NCBI GenBank assembly: GCA_021166725.1
Contig: JAJPES010000037.1
Coordinates: 1-56,032, forward strand
DNA from: Burkholderiaceae bacterium
Lineage (GTDB): Bacteria > Pseudomonadota > Gammaproteobacteria > Burkholderiales > Burkholderiaceae_E
DNA: 56,032 nt
Reading direction: 5' to 3'
In this document: positions 6,493 to 15,219 of the stretch, piece by piece
Position numbering within the stretch: the stretch's first letter is position 1
How the letters are laid out: each line of letters opens with the position of its first letter
Position numbers and translations under genes: made by a program
The notes under the pieces: model-generated
Told to the model about the DNA's origin: nothing
Databases searched by the model: none
What the model saw: the letters and a program-made list of their open reading frames with translations, nothing else

Positions 6493-7041
6493 ATGAACAC
6501 CGCGCTGCTGATCATCGACATCCAGAACGATTACTTCCCCGGCGGCGCGATGGAACTCGTCGGCGCCGAAGCCGCTGCCGAGCGCGCCGCGAGCGTGCTC
6601 GCCGTTTTCCGTGCAAGGGGCCTGCCGGTGGTCCACGTGCAGCACCTGTCAGTGCGACCCGGCGCGACGTTCTTTCGTCCCGGAACCCCGGGCGCCGAGA
6701 TCCACCCGTCGGTTGCGCCGCTCGCCGACGAGACGGTGGTGCTGAAGCACTATCCGAATGCCTTTCGCGAAACGGGCCTGCTCGAGCACTTGCGAGGGAA
6801 GGGGATCGAGCGGCTGGTCATCGCGGGGATGATGACGCACATGTGCATCGATACGACGACGAGGGCGGCAGCGGATCTCGGGTTCGAGTGCACGCTGGTG
6901 CACGACGCGTGCGCGACGCGCGCGTTGTCGTTCGGTGGCGAGACGATTCCGGCAGCGAGCGTGCACAACGCATTTGTCGCAGCGTTGAACGGAACGTTTG
7001 CGAAAGTCGAGTCTTCCGATCGGCTCATCGGAACGCTTTGA
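6493..7041 (+). CDS. Cysteine hydrolase, isochorismatase family
   Basis: A 182-residue member of the isochorismatase-like cysteine hydrolases, which include nicotinamidases and other amidases. The catalytic Asp is in the opening LLIIDIQNDYFPGGAM, the Lys in VVLKHYPNAF, and the nucleophilic Cys in GMMTHMCIDTTTRAA. The conserved cis-peptide region IAGMMTHMC is intact. It has no strong nicotinamidase metal motif, so the substrate is open. It stands alone between the divergent crotonase and the Tad locus. Confidence 0.85.
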   Translation: MNTALLIIDIQNDYFPGGAMELVGAEAAAERAASVLAVFRARGLPVVHVQHLSVRPGATFFRPGTPGAEIHPSVAPLADETVVLKHYPNAFRETGLLEHLRGKGIERLVIAGMMTHMCIDTTTRAAADLGFECTLVHDACATRALSFGGETIPAASVHNAFVAALNGTFAKVESSDRLIGTL

Positions 7042-7625
7042 AGCGGTTCCCGATCTCGCGCCGTCGCCGCTGTGCGATCGGTGGCCAGGTCACCGCTCGG
7101 CCTGCGCTTTCACCCTGCCGAGAACGACTCGTCCCGGGATGACGACGTCGGTTCCTGAAATCGCCGAGCGCGTCGCCGTAGCGGTCGCCGAATAATCGAC
7201 CTGCTTGGCAGCCCGCATCTTTCACAAGGGAGAAAGCGGATCAGAGCGCGAAGCAAGTGCAGGCGGACGCTCCGTGGGTCGAGTGCCACACTTTCTGTCC
7301 CGAATCCGGGATTACCCGGGTTACTTGCGTGATGCCGTTCACGCTTCTGTTCGGCGTAAAAACCACCGACGTGGCGTTGTTCAAGAAACCCGCGACTTTT
7401 CTTGAAAAGAATATTGCGGACCCGCGTGACACCGGATAACTTGCCCTCACGCCGCTCGATGGTGGTCAGGACAAAGGCTCCGAAGGGTTTCTCCAAGCAG
7501 CCTGAGTCGTGTCGAACGGGAGGCCCGCTTGGCGAATGCTAACGGGAGGTCGGAATGCCGGGAAGGACACGGGTCCGAACGGCAACGGGTGCCGGTCGAA
7601 CGGCTTTGATAATCGGAGAGTCACG
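7042..7625 (+). promoter_or_regulatory. Long non-coding region upstream of the Flp pilin
   Basis: The 584 bases hold no convincing gene. Visible features are a hairpin GCGTGA-N6-TCACGC (7327-7344), palindromic ACCCGGGT just before it, and a 7500-7620 stretch with AACGG or AACGGG repeated five times, including CGGCA-ACGGG-TGCCG, which forms a five-base stem. A purine-rich CGGAGAG precedes the pilin ATG. The last 120 bases look like a structured 5' leader of the pilin mRNA. I do not recognise a known riboswitch. Confidence 0.4.
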
Positions 7626-7817
7626 ATGATTCAATTAGTCAAGAAATTCTGGCAGGAAGAAGAAGGTGTCACCGCGATCGAGTACGGCCTGATCGCGGCG
7701 CTAATCGCGGTTGTGATTATCGCAAGCGTCGATAGCGTCGGTGAGCAGCTGAAACTGGTTTTCAACAAAATCTGCACAGAACTGAAGACTGCTACCGGAA
7801 GCGGGGCCTGCGTCTAA
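7626..7817 (+). CDS. flp: Flp/Fap-type pilin subunit
   Basis: A 63-residue type IVb pilin, the major subunit of the Flp pilus. The short leader MIQLVKKFWQEEEG ends at the Gly cut by the prepilin peptidase. The mature protein starts VTAIEYGLIAALIAVVIIA, with the conserved Glu-Tyr pair of Flp pilins and the hydrophobic assembly helix. Two cysteines near the C-terminus (ICTEL and GACV) may form a disulfide. ATG 7626 is preceded by GGAGAG. The 276 bases that follow (7818-8093) contain no gene I can support; they separate the highly expressed pilin from the assembly genes. Confidence 0.93.
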   Translation: MIQLVKKFWQEEEGVTAIEYGLIAALIAVVIIASVDSVGEQLKLVFNKICTELKTATGSGACV

Positions 7818-8093
7818 TTGGCTGTTACGTGCCGGGAGCGTTTGGTCAGCGCGTCGAGCCTAGCTCGGCGCGCCTCCGCCGCCCTTTTAAGGCCCCTCCT
7901 TTTCGCAAGGCTAGCTGGTCAACATGTCGCCGACGCTGTCGCCAACCGCAGTACCCAGGCCACAGCACCGACCGCCGTCCAGCTCTAGACCGGCGCGCCC
8001 TAGGTTACAGCTTTGCCTTCCGTATATCCAAGGAAGAGGCTCACGATTACGCCCTGCTAGTGTCATCTCTACTGACTTGATGATTGGTGCTAC

Positions 8094-8699
8094 GTGCTCG
8101 CGCTGACCGAAACGACGCTTGAGCTTTTCTTGTGGTCCGGGCGCGTCGCATTGTTGTCAATGCTGCTCGCGGCTTGTGTAACCGACCTAAAGCGACGCCG
8201 GATACCGAACTGGCTTTCCGTTGCGGGATTGATATTCGCGCTTTCTTGGCATTCCGTTCCCATTGAGGGTGATGGACTGTTCAGTCCCGATCTAGCCGGG
8301 GCGCTCGGGTTCATCGACGCGGCCGCGGGGGCGATCACCTGCCTTGCAGTCTTCTTCCTTCTCTACGCGTTGCGCGTAACGGGTGCAGGTGATGCGAAGC
8401 TGATGACCGCCGTTGGCAGCTTCTTCGGATTTCCGGCTGCCATAAGCGTGGTCCTCGTCGTATTGGTTGCCGGCGGGGTACTGGCGGTCGTTCGAATGAC
8501 CTTTGCCGGCACGACTCGGCGGGTTTGGGTAAACCTGCAGTCGATCGTGTTTTCGATCGCCTTGCCGGGCGTCCGCCTTTCCGACGCTTTCGATCCGACG
8601 ACGCAGTCCGCGGACCGGATGCCTTATGCCCTGGCGATTGCCGCCGGGTCCATCTTCTACGGATTGGCGACATGGGCAGAATGGATCTCTCTCTTCTAG
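8094..8699 (+). CDS. cpaA: Prepilin peptidase TadV/CpaA
   Basis: A 201-residue inner-membrane aspartyl protease that cleaves the Flp prepilin and TadE/F pseudopilins. The two catalytic aspartates are visible: TDLKRRRIPN after the first membrane helix, and the GxGD motif in VTGAGDAKLM. Several hydrophobic segments (LLSMLLAACV, ITCLAVFFLLYAL, ISVVLVVLVAGGVLAVV) give a short A24B-type peptidase without the methylase domain of PilD. The GTG start at 8094 is the first in frame. The 3' end overlaps the next gene by 28 bases, so the two are probably coupled. Confidence 0.9.
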   Translation: MLALTETTLELFLWSGRVALLSMLLAACVTDLKRRRIPNWLSVAGLIFALSWHSVPIEGDGLFSPDLAGALGFIDAAAGAITCLAVFFLLYALRVTGAGDAKLMTAVGSFFGFPAAISVVLVVLVAGGVLAVVRMTFAGTTRRVWVNLQSIVFSIALPGVRLSDAFDPTTQSADRMPYALAIAAGSIFYGLATWAEWISLF

Positions 8700-10012
8700 C
8701 AGATACGGCTGCCGGTTCGGGCGCGCCCTTGGCGCCGCGGACCCTCGTGGAGGCCCACCTCCCCGAGCCGATGCTGATCGACCTGCTGGTGCGCCTCCTC
8801 GCACGCGCGGGCGAGTTGCGCGCCGGTGAAATCGCGTGCCGACTTGGCGTGGCGCTGTCGGTCATCGACCCAACGCTCGACTTCCTCCGCGCCGAAAAGC
8901 TGATCGAGGTGCCGCGGCGTGGCAGCTTCGATGCCGACGTCGCCTACCAGCTCACCGATGCGGGCCGCAAGCGCGCCGACGAAGCCTTCGACAAGTGCCG
9001 CTACGTGGGGCCGATGCCGGTATCGCTGCACGACTATGTCGCCCGCGTCGAACTGCAGAGCATCAAGGGGCTGCGCGTGAGCCGCGAGGCGGTGCGCGGC
9101 GCACTGGGCGATGCGGTGGCCAGCGACGCGATGGTCGACCGGCTCGGCTCCGCAGTGAATTCGGGCCGCGGCATCTACCTGTACGGCCACAGTGGCAGCG
9201 GCAAGACGTATCTGGCCGAACGGATGGTGCGCGTCGTTGACGGCCCTATCTGGGTGCCGCACGCGATCCACGTCGACGGCGAGATTATCCAGGTATTCGA
9301 CCCTCTGATTCACCACGCGATCGACGAGTCCATCGAGACGGGCGTGCTCGATCGCCAGGTGATCGGCGACCGCCGCTGGGTCAAGGCGAAGCGGCCGGTG
9401 GTCGTGACCGGCGGCGAGTTGACGATGGAAATGCTCGACCTCGAGTTCGATGCGCACTCGCGCTTCTACATCGCACCGCCGCAGATGAAGGCGAACAACG
9501 GAATGATGATCCTCGACGACCTCGGTCGTCAGCGCGTTCCGGTTCGCGAGTTGATGAACCGCTGGATCGTTCCGCTCGACCGGCACGTCGACTACATGGC
9601 GCTGCACACGGGGACGAAGTTCCAGATCCCCTTCGACGTGAACGTCGTTTTTTCGTCGAACCTGCCGCCGTCGGAGATCGGCGACCCGGCTTTTCTTCGG
9701 CGCCTTGGCTACAAAATTCACGTCGGTGCGCTCGATGAAGGCGGCTACCGTGAAGTATTCCGCCAGGCCTGCGAGCGCTCGAATCTAGAGTTCGACCAGG
9801 CAGCCGCCGATTACCTGATCGGCACGCTGCACGCCCGCAGCCGGCTTCCGCTGTACGCAACGATTCCCTACGACGTGATCAGCAAGCTTCGCGACCGTGC
9901 GACCTATCTCGGCGAGTCGCCGCGCATCGACCCCGAGTCGCTGCGCTGGGCCTGGGACCTCTACTTCGCGGCCGACGAATCGCTCGGCACCGCGCCTTCT
10001 CTGGACGATTGA
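8672..10012 (+). CDS. AAA-type ATPase with N-terminal winged-helix-like domain, in the Tad locus
   Basis: A 446-residue predicted cytosolic ATPase between the prepilin peptidase and CpaB. The N-terminal 110 residues look like a winged helix (LVRLLARAGELRAGEIACRL, then VIDPTLDFLRAEKLIEV). Next comes an AAA core with Walker A YGHSGSGKTYLAE, a Walker B-like MMILDDLGRQ, and a sensor-like VVFSSNLPPSEI. It is not one of the canonical Tad ATPases (TadA and TadZ are present separately). Its place in the operon suggests a role in pilus regulation or assembly, but I cannot name it. ATG 8672 is chosen; ATG 8681 is an alternative. Confidence 0.75.
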   Translation: MGRMDLSLLADTAAGSGAPLAPRTLVEAHLPEPMLIDLLVRLLARAGELRAGEIACRLGVALSVIDPTLDFLRAEKLIEVPRRGSFDADVAYQLTDAGRKRADEAFDKCRYVGPMPVSLHDYVARVELQSIKGLRVSREAVRGALGDAVASDAMVDRLGSAVNSGRGIYLYGHSGSGKTYLAERMVRVVDGPIWVPHAIHVDGEIIQVFDPLIHHAIDESIETGVLDRQVIGDRRWVKAKRPVVVTGGELTMEMLDLEFDAHSRFYIAPPQMKANNGMMILDDLGRQRVPVRELMNRWIVPLDRHVDYMALHTGTKFQIPFDVNVVFSSNLPPSEIGDPAFLRRLGYKIHVGALDEGGYREVFRQACERSNLEFDQAAADYLIGTLHARSRLPLYATIPYDVISKLRDRATYLGESPRIDPESLRWAWDLYFAADESLGTAPSLDD

Positions 10013-10021
10013 GGTGATGCA

Positions 10022-10855
10022 ATGAAGGGTTCTCGGGCGGTCGTGATCCTGGTGCTCGCACTGGTTGCCGGTCTTTCGGCAGTCGTGCTCGCGGCACGCT
10101 GGCTCACCCAGCAGACGTCGATGGGTACGCAACAGGTCGTCGTCGCGGCACGCGACATCGATCTCGGTTCTGCGTTGAACGCAACGATGTTCGAGTCGGT
10201 GTCCTGGCCGGCCGGCGCGGTGCCGAAGGGGGCGTTCAGTGCCCAGACAGAACTGGAAGGGCGCGTGCTCCTGACGAGCATCCAGCGCGGCGAGCCGGTG
10301 CTCGAGGCGAAACTCGCCCCTGTCGGAACGAAAGGCGGCCTCTCTGCGGTCATCCCCGAGGGCAAGCGCGCGATCACGGTGAAAGTCAACGAGGTAGTCG
10401 GCGTCGCCGGCTTCGCGTTGCCTGGCAATCACGTCGACGTGATGGTCAACACCCAGGACGATCAGCAGCGGCCGATCTCGAAGATCGTGCTGGAACGAAT
10501 CCTGGTGCTTGCGGTCGCGCAGGAGGCGAGCCGTGACGAGACCAAGCCCCGAGTGGTGAGTGCGGTGACCCTCGAGGTGGCGCCGGACCAGGCGGAGAAG
10601 CTCGATCTCGCCCGCAGCGTCGGCAATCTCTCGCTCGTTCTGCGAAACCAGGTCGACCGCGATCCGACGCCGACTGCCGGAATACGAAAGAACGACCTGC
10701 TCGGCCAACCGGCGACCGTTCCGGTGGCCGCCGCCCCCAAACCGGTCTCTACCGCCAAGCCGCAAGTTGCACGGCGCGCGCCTCCCGCACCGAAGCCTGC
10801 ATCGGACTCCGTGGAAGTGATCCGCGGCGTCCAGCGCTCGGTCGCGCAGTTCTAG
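10022..10855 (+). CDS. cpaB: Flp pilus assembly protein CpaB/RcpC
   Basis: A 277-residue periplasmic protein anchored by an N-terminal helix (VVILVLALVAGLSAVVLAA). A SAF domain follows (VVVAARDIDLGSALNATMFE, then AVPKGAFSAQTELEGRVLL), then the CpaB-specific segment GKRAITVKVNEVVGVAGFAL, PGNHVDVMVN. In other Tad systems CpaB supports the outer-membrane secretin. The C-terminus is Pro/Ala/Lys-rich (residues about 235-265), likely a flexible linker. It starts 9 bases after the ATPase stop with GAGGTG in front and is followed by the secretin gene. Confidence 0.92.
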   Translation: MKGSRAVVILVLALVAGLSAVVLAARWLTQQTSMGTQQVVVAARDIDLGSALNATMFESVSWPAGAVPKGAFSAQTELEGRVLLTSIQRGEPVLEAKLAPVGTKGGLSAVIPEGKRAITVKVNEVVGVAGFALPGNHVDVMVNTQDDQQRPISKIVLERILVLAVAQEASRDETKPRVVSAVTLEVAPDQAEKLDLARSVGNLSLVLRNQVDRDPTPTAGIRKNDLLGQPATVPVAAAPKPVSTAKPQVARRAPPAPKPASDSVEVIRGVQRSVAQF

Positions 10856-10887
10856 AAGATAGAAGAGCAGGACGGAGTAATCGACCC

Positions 10888-12555
10888 ATGTCTTCTCGTT
10901 CGACGGTTCTCGCAGTTTCGATCCTGGCCGGACTGTCGTCGCCTGCCTTGTCCGGCGAATTGATCGCCCAGGCTGCGATCGAATCCGGGGTGTTGATCCG
11001 AAACGCAACGCCCGCGAAGTCTGCGCGGCGCGACGCGCCTCCTCGGCACGTTCCGGTACCGGTGGCGGCGCCTGCCGCTTCGGTCGCTCCCGTAAGCGTG
11101 AACCCAACGGCTGCCTTCGATGCGAGCGCGCCTGCGGAAGTCGGCCCGGCGATGAACCTCGTGATCGGAAAGTCGACGCTGCTGCGGCTGCCGACGCCGA
11201 TCTCGCGGATCTCCGTCGGCAATCCCGCCGTCGCCGACGTCACGCTGATCAGTTCGCGCGAGTTGTACCTGCTCGGCAAGACCTACGGCACGACGAACGT
11301 GATCCTTTGGGGGCGCGACAGTCCGACCACGATCATCGACGTCTCGGTGAGCATCGATTCGACCGCGCTGCAGAATCGCCTGCGCGAACTGCTGCCCAAC
11401 GAGAAAGGCATCGTCGTGAAGACGGCGGCCGATTCGGTCGTGCTGGGTGGCGAGGTCTCCAGTGCACTGCAGGCCGACTACGCCGTGTCGATTGCCGAGG
11501 CCTATACGCGCAGTTACGGAACGGGCTTGCAGGCACCGATCGTCGCGGGCAACCAGGAGGCGCAGCCCGGACAGACACTGGCGATCACGCCCGCGCGGCA
11601 ACAGGGGCAGCGCGGCGGCGGAGCAACCGGCCCGAAGATCGTCAACATGATGCGGATCGCGCAGCCGCAACAGGTGATGCTCGAGGTCAAGGTCGCCGAG
11701 GTCGCGAAAAACCTGCTCGACAAGCTCGGCGTCGGCATCAATGCCGCGAGAACCAACGGCGACTGGCGCTACAGCATCCTGAGCAATTTCCTCTCCGATT
11801 CAGCCGGAATCCTCGGCGCCGTCGGCAGGGGCAATCGCTTCGAGCTCGATGCCGAGAAGCAGGACGGTCTCGTGCGCGTGCTCGCCGAGCCGAACATCGT
11901 TTCGATCAGCGGGCAGGAAGCGAGTTTCCTGGCTGGCGGCAAGATCTTCATTCCAGTCGCTCGCGAGAACAACCTGACCGGCGGGGCGACGATCACGCTC
12001 GAGGAGAAGGAGTTCGGCGTCGGTTTGAAGTTCACGCCGACCGTTCTCGACGGGGGCCGGATCAATCTGCGCGTCTCGCCGGAGGTCTCCGAGCTCTCGC
12101 AGACCGGCTCTCCGTTCACCACGGTCAACGGCCAAGTGTCGATCCTTCCGAGCATGACTACGCGCCGGGCCCAGACCACCGTTCAGCTGATGGATGGCCA
12201 AAGCTTCGCGATTGCGGGTCTGATCAAGAACAACGTGACCGAAACGGTCCGGCGTTTCCCCGTGCTCGGCGAGGTGCCGGTGCTCGGCGCGCTGTTTCGC
12301 AGCAGCGAGTTCCAGACCGACCGGTCGGAGCTGATGTTCCTCGTCACGGCGCGCCTCGTGAAGCCGCTCCCGGCGGGGCAGTTGAGCCTGCCGACGGACA
12401 ACTTTGTGCCACCGAATCGCAGCGAGTTCTTCGTCAACGGGCAACTCGAGGGCTCCGGCCATCCGGATGTTCCGGCGACCGAGCGACAGATGCAGATGAT
12501 GAACGAAGGCGTGACGCCGCCGTCGCTCGGTGGTGGCGGATTCCAGGTCAAGTGA
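10888..12555 (+). CDS. cpaC: Secretin CpaC/RcpA of the Flp pilus
   Basis: A 555-residue outer-membrane secretin that forms the pilus channel. A signal peptide (SILAGLSSPALSGE) leads into the pilus-formation N-terminal domain: NLVIGKSTLLRLPTPISRIS, then VGNPAVADVTLISSRELYLL. A BON-like domain follows (LRELLPNEKGIVVKTAADSV). The secretin core shows VMLEVKVAEVAKNLLDKLGV, VLAEPNIVSISGQEASFLAG and the closing FAIAGLIKNNVTE, RFPVLGEVPVLGALFRSSEF. The C-terminal tail (MNEGVTPPSLGGGGF) is typical. The order cpaB-cpaC-lipoprotein is that of other Tad loci. Confidence 0.94.
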   Translation: MSSRSTVLAVSILAGLSSPALSGELIAQAAIESGVLIRNATPAKSARRDAPPRHVPVPVAAPAASVAPVSVNPTAAFDASAPAEVGPAMNLVIGKSTLLRLPTPISRISVGNPAVADVTLISSRELYLLGKTYGTTNVILWGRDSPTTIIDVSVSIDSTALQNRLRELLPNEKGIVVKTAADSVVLGGEVSSALQADYAVSIAEAYTRSYGTGLQAPIVAGNQEAQPGQTLAITPARQQGQRGGGATGPKIVNMMRIAQPQQVMLEVKVAEVAKNLLDKLGVGINAARTNGDWRYSILSNFLSDSAGILGAVGRGNRFELDAEKQDGLVRVLAEPNIVSISGQEASFLAGGKIFIPVARENNLTGGATITLEEKEFGVGLKFTPTVLDGGRINLRVSPEVSELSQTGSPFTTVNGQVSILPSMTTRRAQTTVQLMDGQSFAIAGLIKNNVTETVRRFPVLGEVPVLGALFRSSEFQTDRSELMFLVTARLVKPLPAGQLSLPTDNFVPPNRSEFFVNGQLEGSGHPDVPATERQMQMMNEGVTPPSLGGGGFQVK

Positions 12556-12568
12556 CGGAGAGCGACCG

Positions 12569-12853
12569 ATGAAGAGAACGATCACTGTCGGCACTCTCGC
12601 CGCCTTCGCCCTCCTTGCAACTGCATGCACCACACCGGCCACTCCGAATTACGACGCGCGCTTCGGCGAGTCGGTGAGGCAGGCTCAGGCGATGCAGACG
12701 TTGAATCCGGACGCGGGCAAGAACACCGATCCGGTCACCGGCATCGACGGCGAATCCGGCAAGAACGCGATCGATCGCTATCAGGAGAGTTTCAAGGCGC
12801 CTCCGCGGTCCTTCGAGATTTTCGATATCGGTGGTGGCTTGCAGGGCCAGTGA
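12569..12853 (+). CDS. Small lipoprotein of the Tad locus
   Basis: A 94-residue protein with a lipoprotein signal, MKRTITVGTLAAFALLATAC, lipidated at the final Cys. The mature part contains YDARFGESVRQAQAMQTLNP, which I associate with short lipoproteins next to Tad secretins in Burkholderiales. In position it matches CpaD or a secretin pilotin, but it is much shorter than CpaD. Its GGAGAG ribosome-binding site overlaps the end of cpaC, so it is co-transcribed. A role in placing the secretin is inferred from context only. Confidence 0.75.
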   Translation: MKRTITVGTLAAFALLATACTTPATPNYDARFGESVRQAQAMQTLNPDAGKNTDPVTGIDGESGKNAIDRYQESFKAPPRSFEIFDIGGGLQGQ

Positions 12854-12909
12854 AACGAGTCGGGCGATCGAACTCCGCCGAGTTCGGGGAGTCGCTGCGA
12901 AGGGCAGAT

Positions 12910-14262
12910 ATGAAAAGCGTGGTGACCGGAAGCCGACGACAGCGTGGCGCTGTCGCGGTCCTGACCGGACTGACGATTGCGGTCTTGATCGGGTTTCTCG
13001 GAATCGCTGTGGACCTTGGCAGGATGTTCGTCATCAAGTCCGAGATACAGACGGCGATGGACGCGTGCGCGCTCGCTGCCGCCTCGCAGTTGAGACCAGG
13101 CCTCAGCGACCCCAACGCGCTGGTCAAGGCTGATGCCTACGGACGTTCGCTGAGCGACGCGTCGCATGCCGGCGCTTTAGGCGCTCGCCCGGAGGGGTCG
13201 GTCAATCAAGCGAATTTCCAGGCCTTGCCAGTGCCCCCTGCGTCGATCGAAATCAGCTTCGCCAGTTCGTTGAACGGCAGCTATTCGACGCTGGGCAGCG
13301 GCGCGATTTCTCCGAACGTCGCCAAATTCGCGCGCTGCACTTATCCGATGACGGATGTACCCGTCTACTTCATGCGAGTTCTCAACGCAGTGACCCAGAC
13401 GACAGTGGCGGCCACTGCGGTCGCGACACTGCAGCCTTCACAGTCGGCCTGCGGCTTCCCTTTGGCAGTGTGCAAGGACGCCGGCACCTCGGCAGGATCT
13501 TCTCCGCCCTTCGGTCTGGACAAGGGCGAATGGGTGTCAGGGCTGAGCAAGAATGAGAAGGGCGGAAGCGGTGGACTCGAAGGTGGGGCGGGCGGGTACG
13601 ACACGGGAAACTTTGGCTGGATAGATTTCACTCCGCCTGCAGGCGGCGCATCGGAGCTCGAAGCGATCATTCGCAGTCCAACCGGGATGTGCGATTTGAA
13701 ACCGGGCGACGAGGTCGGCGAAGCGGGCGTTAAGGCAAGCCTGGCAGACGCCTGGAATTCGCGCTTCGGCATCTATGACAAGATCGCCGATGCAACGACT
13801 TCGCCACCCGATCGCACCGGCTTTTCGTATAACGACGACACCTGGCCCGCAAAAGCGAATGCCTATGACGGGCCCAGCCAGACGCAGCTAAGTCCGTCAG
13901 CCGGCGCAGGGGTCAACTCGAACTACAGAACGAATCGCGCCGCCGGCGTGGGCTATCAGGGCAACGAGAAGTCGGGCCAGAACGTGAACTACAAGGTGAC
14001 GTCCAATGCAAATGGACGCGACCGCAGACTGGTGGCGGTGCCCGTGGTCGACTGCGGAGTCTGGGGAACCGGCGGCGCCAATCCCGCGATCGAGGCATTC
14101 GCTTGCGTGCTGCTGTTGTCGCCAATGACGAACCCTGGAGCGGGCAGTTTTCCCCAAAGGGTTGAGTACCTCGGCCTTGCCAATGCACCCGGAAATCCCT
14201 GCGCCACTTCGGGCCTCGGCGGAGGCTCGATCGGTCCGCTCGTTCCGGTGCTTGTCCAGTGA
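12910..14262 (+). CDS. tadG: TadG-related pilus assembly protein (Tad domain)
   Basis: A 450-residue protein with the N-terminal Tad signature: RQRGAVAVLTGLTIAVLIGF, then LGIAVDLGRMFVIKSEIQTA and MDACALAAASQL. The hydrophobic helix anchors it in the inner membrane with the bulk in the periplasm. The rest is low in recognisable motifs, rich in Gly, Ser and Asn, with cysteines that may pair. TadG proteins stabilise or anchor the Flp pilus in other species. ATG 12910 follows AAGGGCAG. The stop overlaps the next start (GTGA). Confidence 0.82.
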   Translation: MKSVVTGSRRQRGAVAVLTGLTIAVLIGFLGIAVDLGRMFVIKSEIQTAMDACALAAASQLRPGLSDPNALVKADAYGRSLSDASHAGALGARPEGSVNQANFQALPVPPASIEISFASSLNGSYSTLGSGAISPNVAKFARCTYPMTDVPVYFMRVLNAVTQTTVAATAVATLQPSQSACGFPLAVCKDAGTSAGSSPPFGLDKGEWVSGLSKNEKGGSGGLEGGAGGYDTGNFGWIDFTPPAGGASELEAIIRSPTGMCDLKPGDEVGEAGVKASLADAWNSRFGIYDKIADATTSPPDRTGFSYNDDTWPAKANAYDGPSQTQLSPSAGAGVNSNYRTNRAAGVGYQGNEKSGQNVNYKVTSNANGRDRRLVAVPVVDCGVWGTGGANPAIEAFACVLLLSPMTNPGAGSFPQRVEYLGLANAPGNPCATSGLGGGSIGPLVPVLVQ

Positions 14263-14741
14263 CGACCCTTACCGCTCAGGTTCGCCAGCGTGGCGTGGCC
14301 GCGGTCGAGTTCGGTCTCGTGATCGGATTGATCGCGCTGATCGTCTTCGGCATCACCGAACTGGGGCGCGCGATGTTCCAGTACGAGGCACTGACCAAGT
14401 CCGCGCGAGCCGCAGCCCGCTACTTGGCGGTATTCGATGCCAGCGATCCGGTGGTGCGGGCCTCTGCGCAATGCATGGCCGTTTATGGAAATCCAGACTG
14501 CAGTGCGACCGGTCTGGTGCCGGTAGTGCCGGGCCTGACCGTCGCGCACGTCGCCATCCTGGAGCCCACGACGACGCCTGCACTGCAGAGCATCGAAACC
14601 GGCCAGGGAAGTCTGGACCTTGTCGCTGTGACGATCGGCTCGCCAGCCACACCGTACCAGTTTCAGTCGCTGATTCCCGCCTTCGTTCCGCACGTGACCT
14701 TCGGTCCAATCAGCGCGGCAATGCCTCAATCCTTCTTTTGA
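14259..14741 (+). CDS. tadE: TadE-family pseudopilin, first copy
   Basis: A 160-residue minor pilin of the TadE group. The hallmark is QRGVAAVEFGLVIGLIALIV, then FGITELGRAMFQYEAL: a pilin-like helix with the conserved Glu, processed by the TadV peptidase. The C-terminal domain has two cysteines (AQCMAV and NPDCSA). It starts at GTG 14259, inside the tadG stop, and ends 10 bases before the next TadE-like gene. TadE and TadF act as minor pilins or initiators of pilus assembly. Confidence 0.88.
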   Translation: MTTLTAQVRQRGVAAVEFGLVIGLIALIVFGITELGRAMFQYEALTKSARAAARYLAVFDASDPVVRASAQCMAVYGNPDCSATGLVPVVPGLTVAHVAILEPTTTPALQSIETGQGSLDLVAVTIGSPATPYQFQSLIPAFVPHVTFGPISAAMPQSFF

Positions 14742-14751
14742 CCGATCTGCG

Positions 14752-15201
14752 ATGCTCAACTTGCAGAGCGCCCAGCGCGCCAACGCACAGCGCGGAGTTG
14801 CCGCGGTGGAGTTCGCGCTCGTCGCGATTGTCTTCTTCACGTTGCTGTTGGGCGTTGCCGAGTTCGGCCGGTGGGTCTACACGTTGAATGCGGCCTCCGA
14901 GGCGACTCGCTTCGGTGCGCGCGTCGCCGTGGTCTGCGACAAGAACGACCCGGACATCAAGGCTCGCATGCGCACGTTTCTCCCGCAGGCAGCAGACGGG
15001 AACATCGTGATCAGCTACAGCCCGACCGATTGCACCGTCAGTTCCTGCCAAAGTGTGACGGTTTCGCTGTCCGGCGTTTCGATCGGCGGGTTAGCGTGGT
15101 TCCTGCCGTCGGCGCTGCCGATTCCGCCTTTCGCTCACACACTGCCTCGAGAGAGCATGCTCAGCGCGATCGACAGCGACAGCAACCCGCTCTGCAACTG
15201 A
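14752..15201 (+). CDS. TadE/TadF-family pseudopilin, second copy
   Basis: A 149-residue paralogue of the preceding gene. The N-terminal segment QRGVAAVEFALVAIVFFTLL, then LGVAEFGRWVYTLNAASEA, has the same processed-pilin layout. The globular part holds a Cys-rich loop (SPTDCTVSSCQSVTV) not seen in the first copy. Two TadE-type genes in tandem correspond to the tadE-tadF pair of other Tad loci, so this may be tadF, but the sequence alone does not separate them. It is followed by tadZ after 18 bases. Confidence 0.85.
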   Translation: MLNLQSAQRANAQRGVAAVEFALVAIVFFTLLLGVAEFGRWVYTLNAASEATRFGARVAVVCDKNDPDIKARMRTFLPQAADGNIVISYSPTDCTVSSCQSVTVSLSGVSIGGLAWFLPSALPIPPFAHTLPRESMLSAIDSDSNPLCN

Positions 15202-15219
15202 AGTCGCCAAGCCGATCCA

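Noticed and set aside
7241..7450. Small protein-coding genes in the 7042-7625 gap
   Set aside because: Frames on both strands of similar length, no ribosome-binding site, no recognisable domain; codon use is unlike the neighbours.
7500..7620. c-di-GMP-I (GEMM) riboswitch before flp
   Set aside because: Some G-rich motifs looked similar, but the conserved GEMM core and tetraloop-receptor arrangement could not be matched. Left as an unclassified structured leader.
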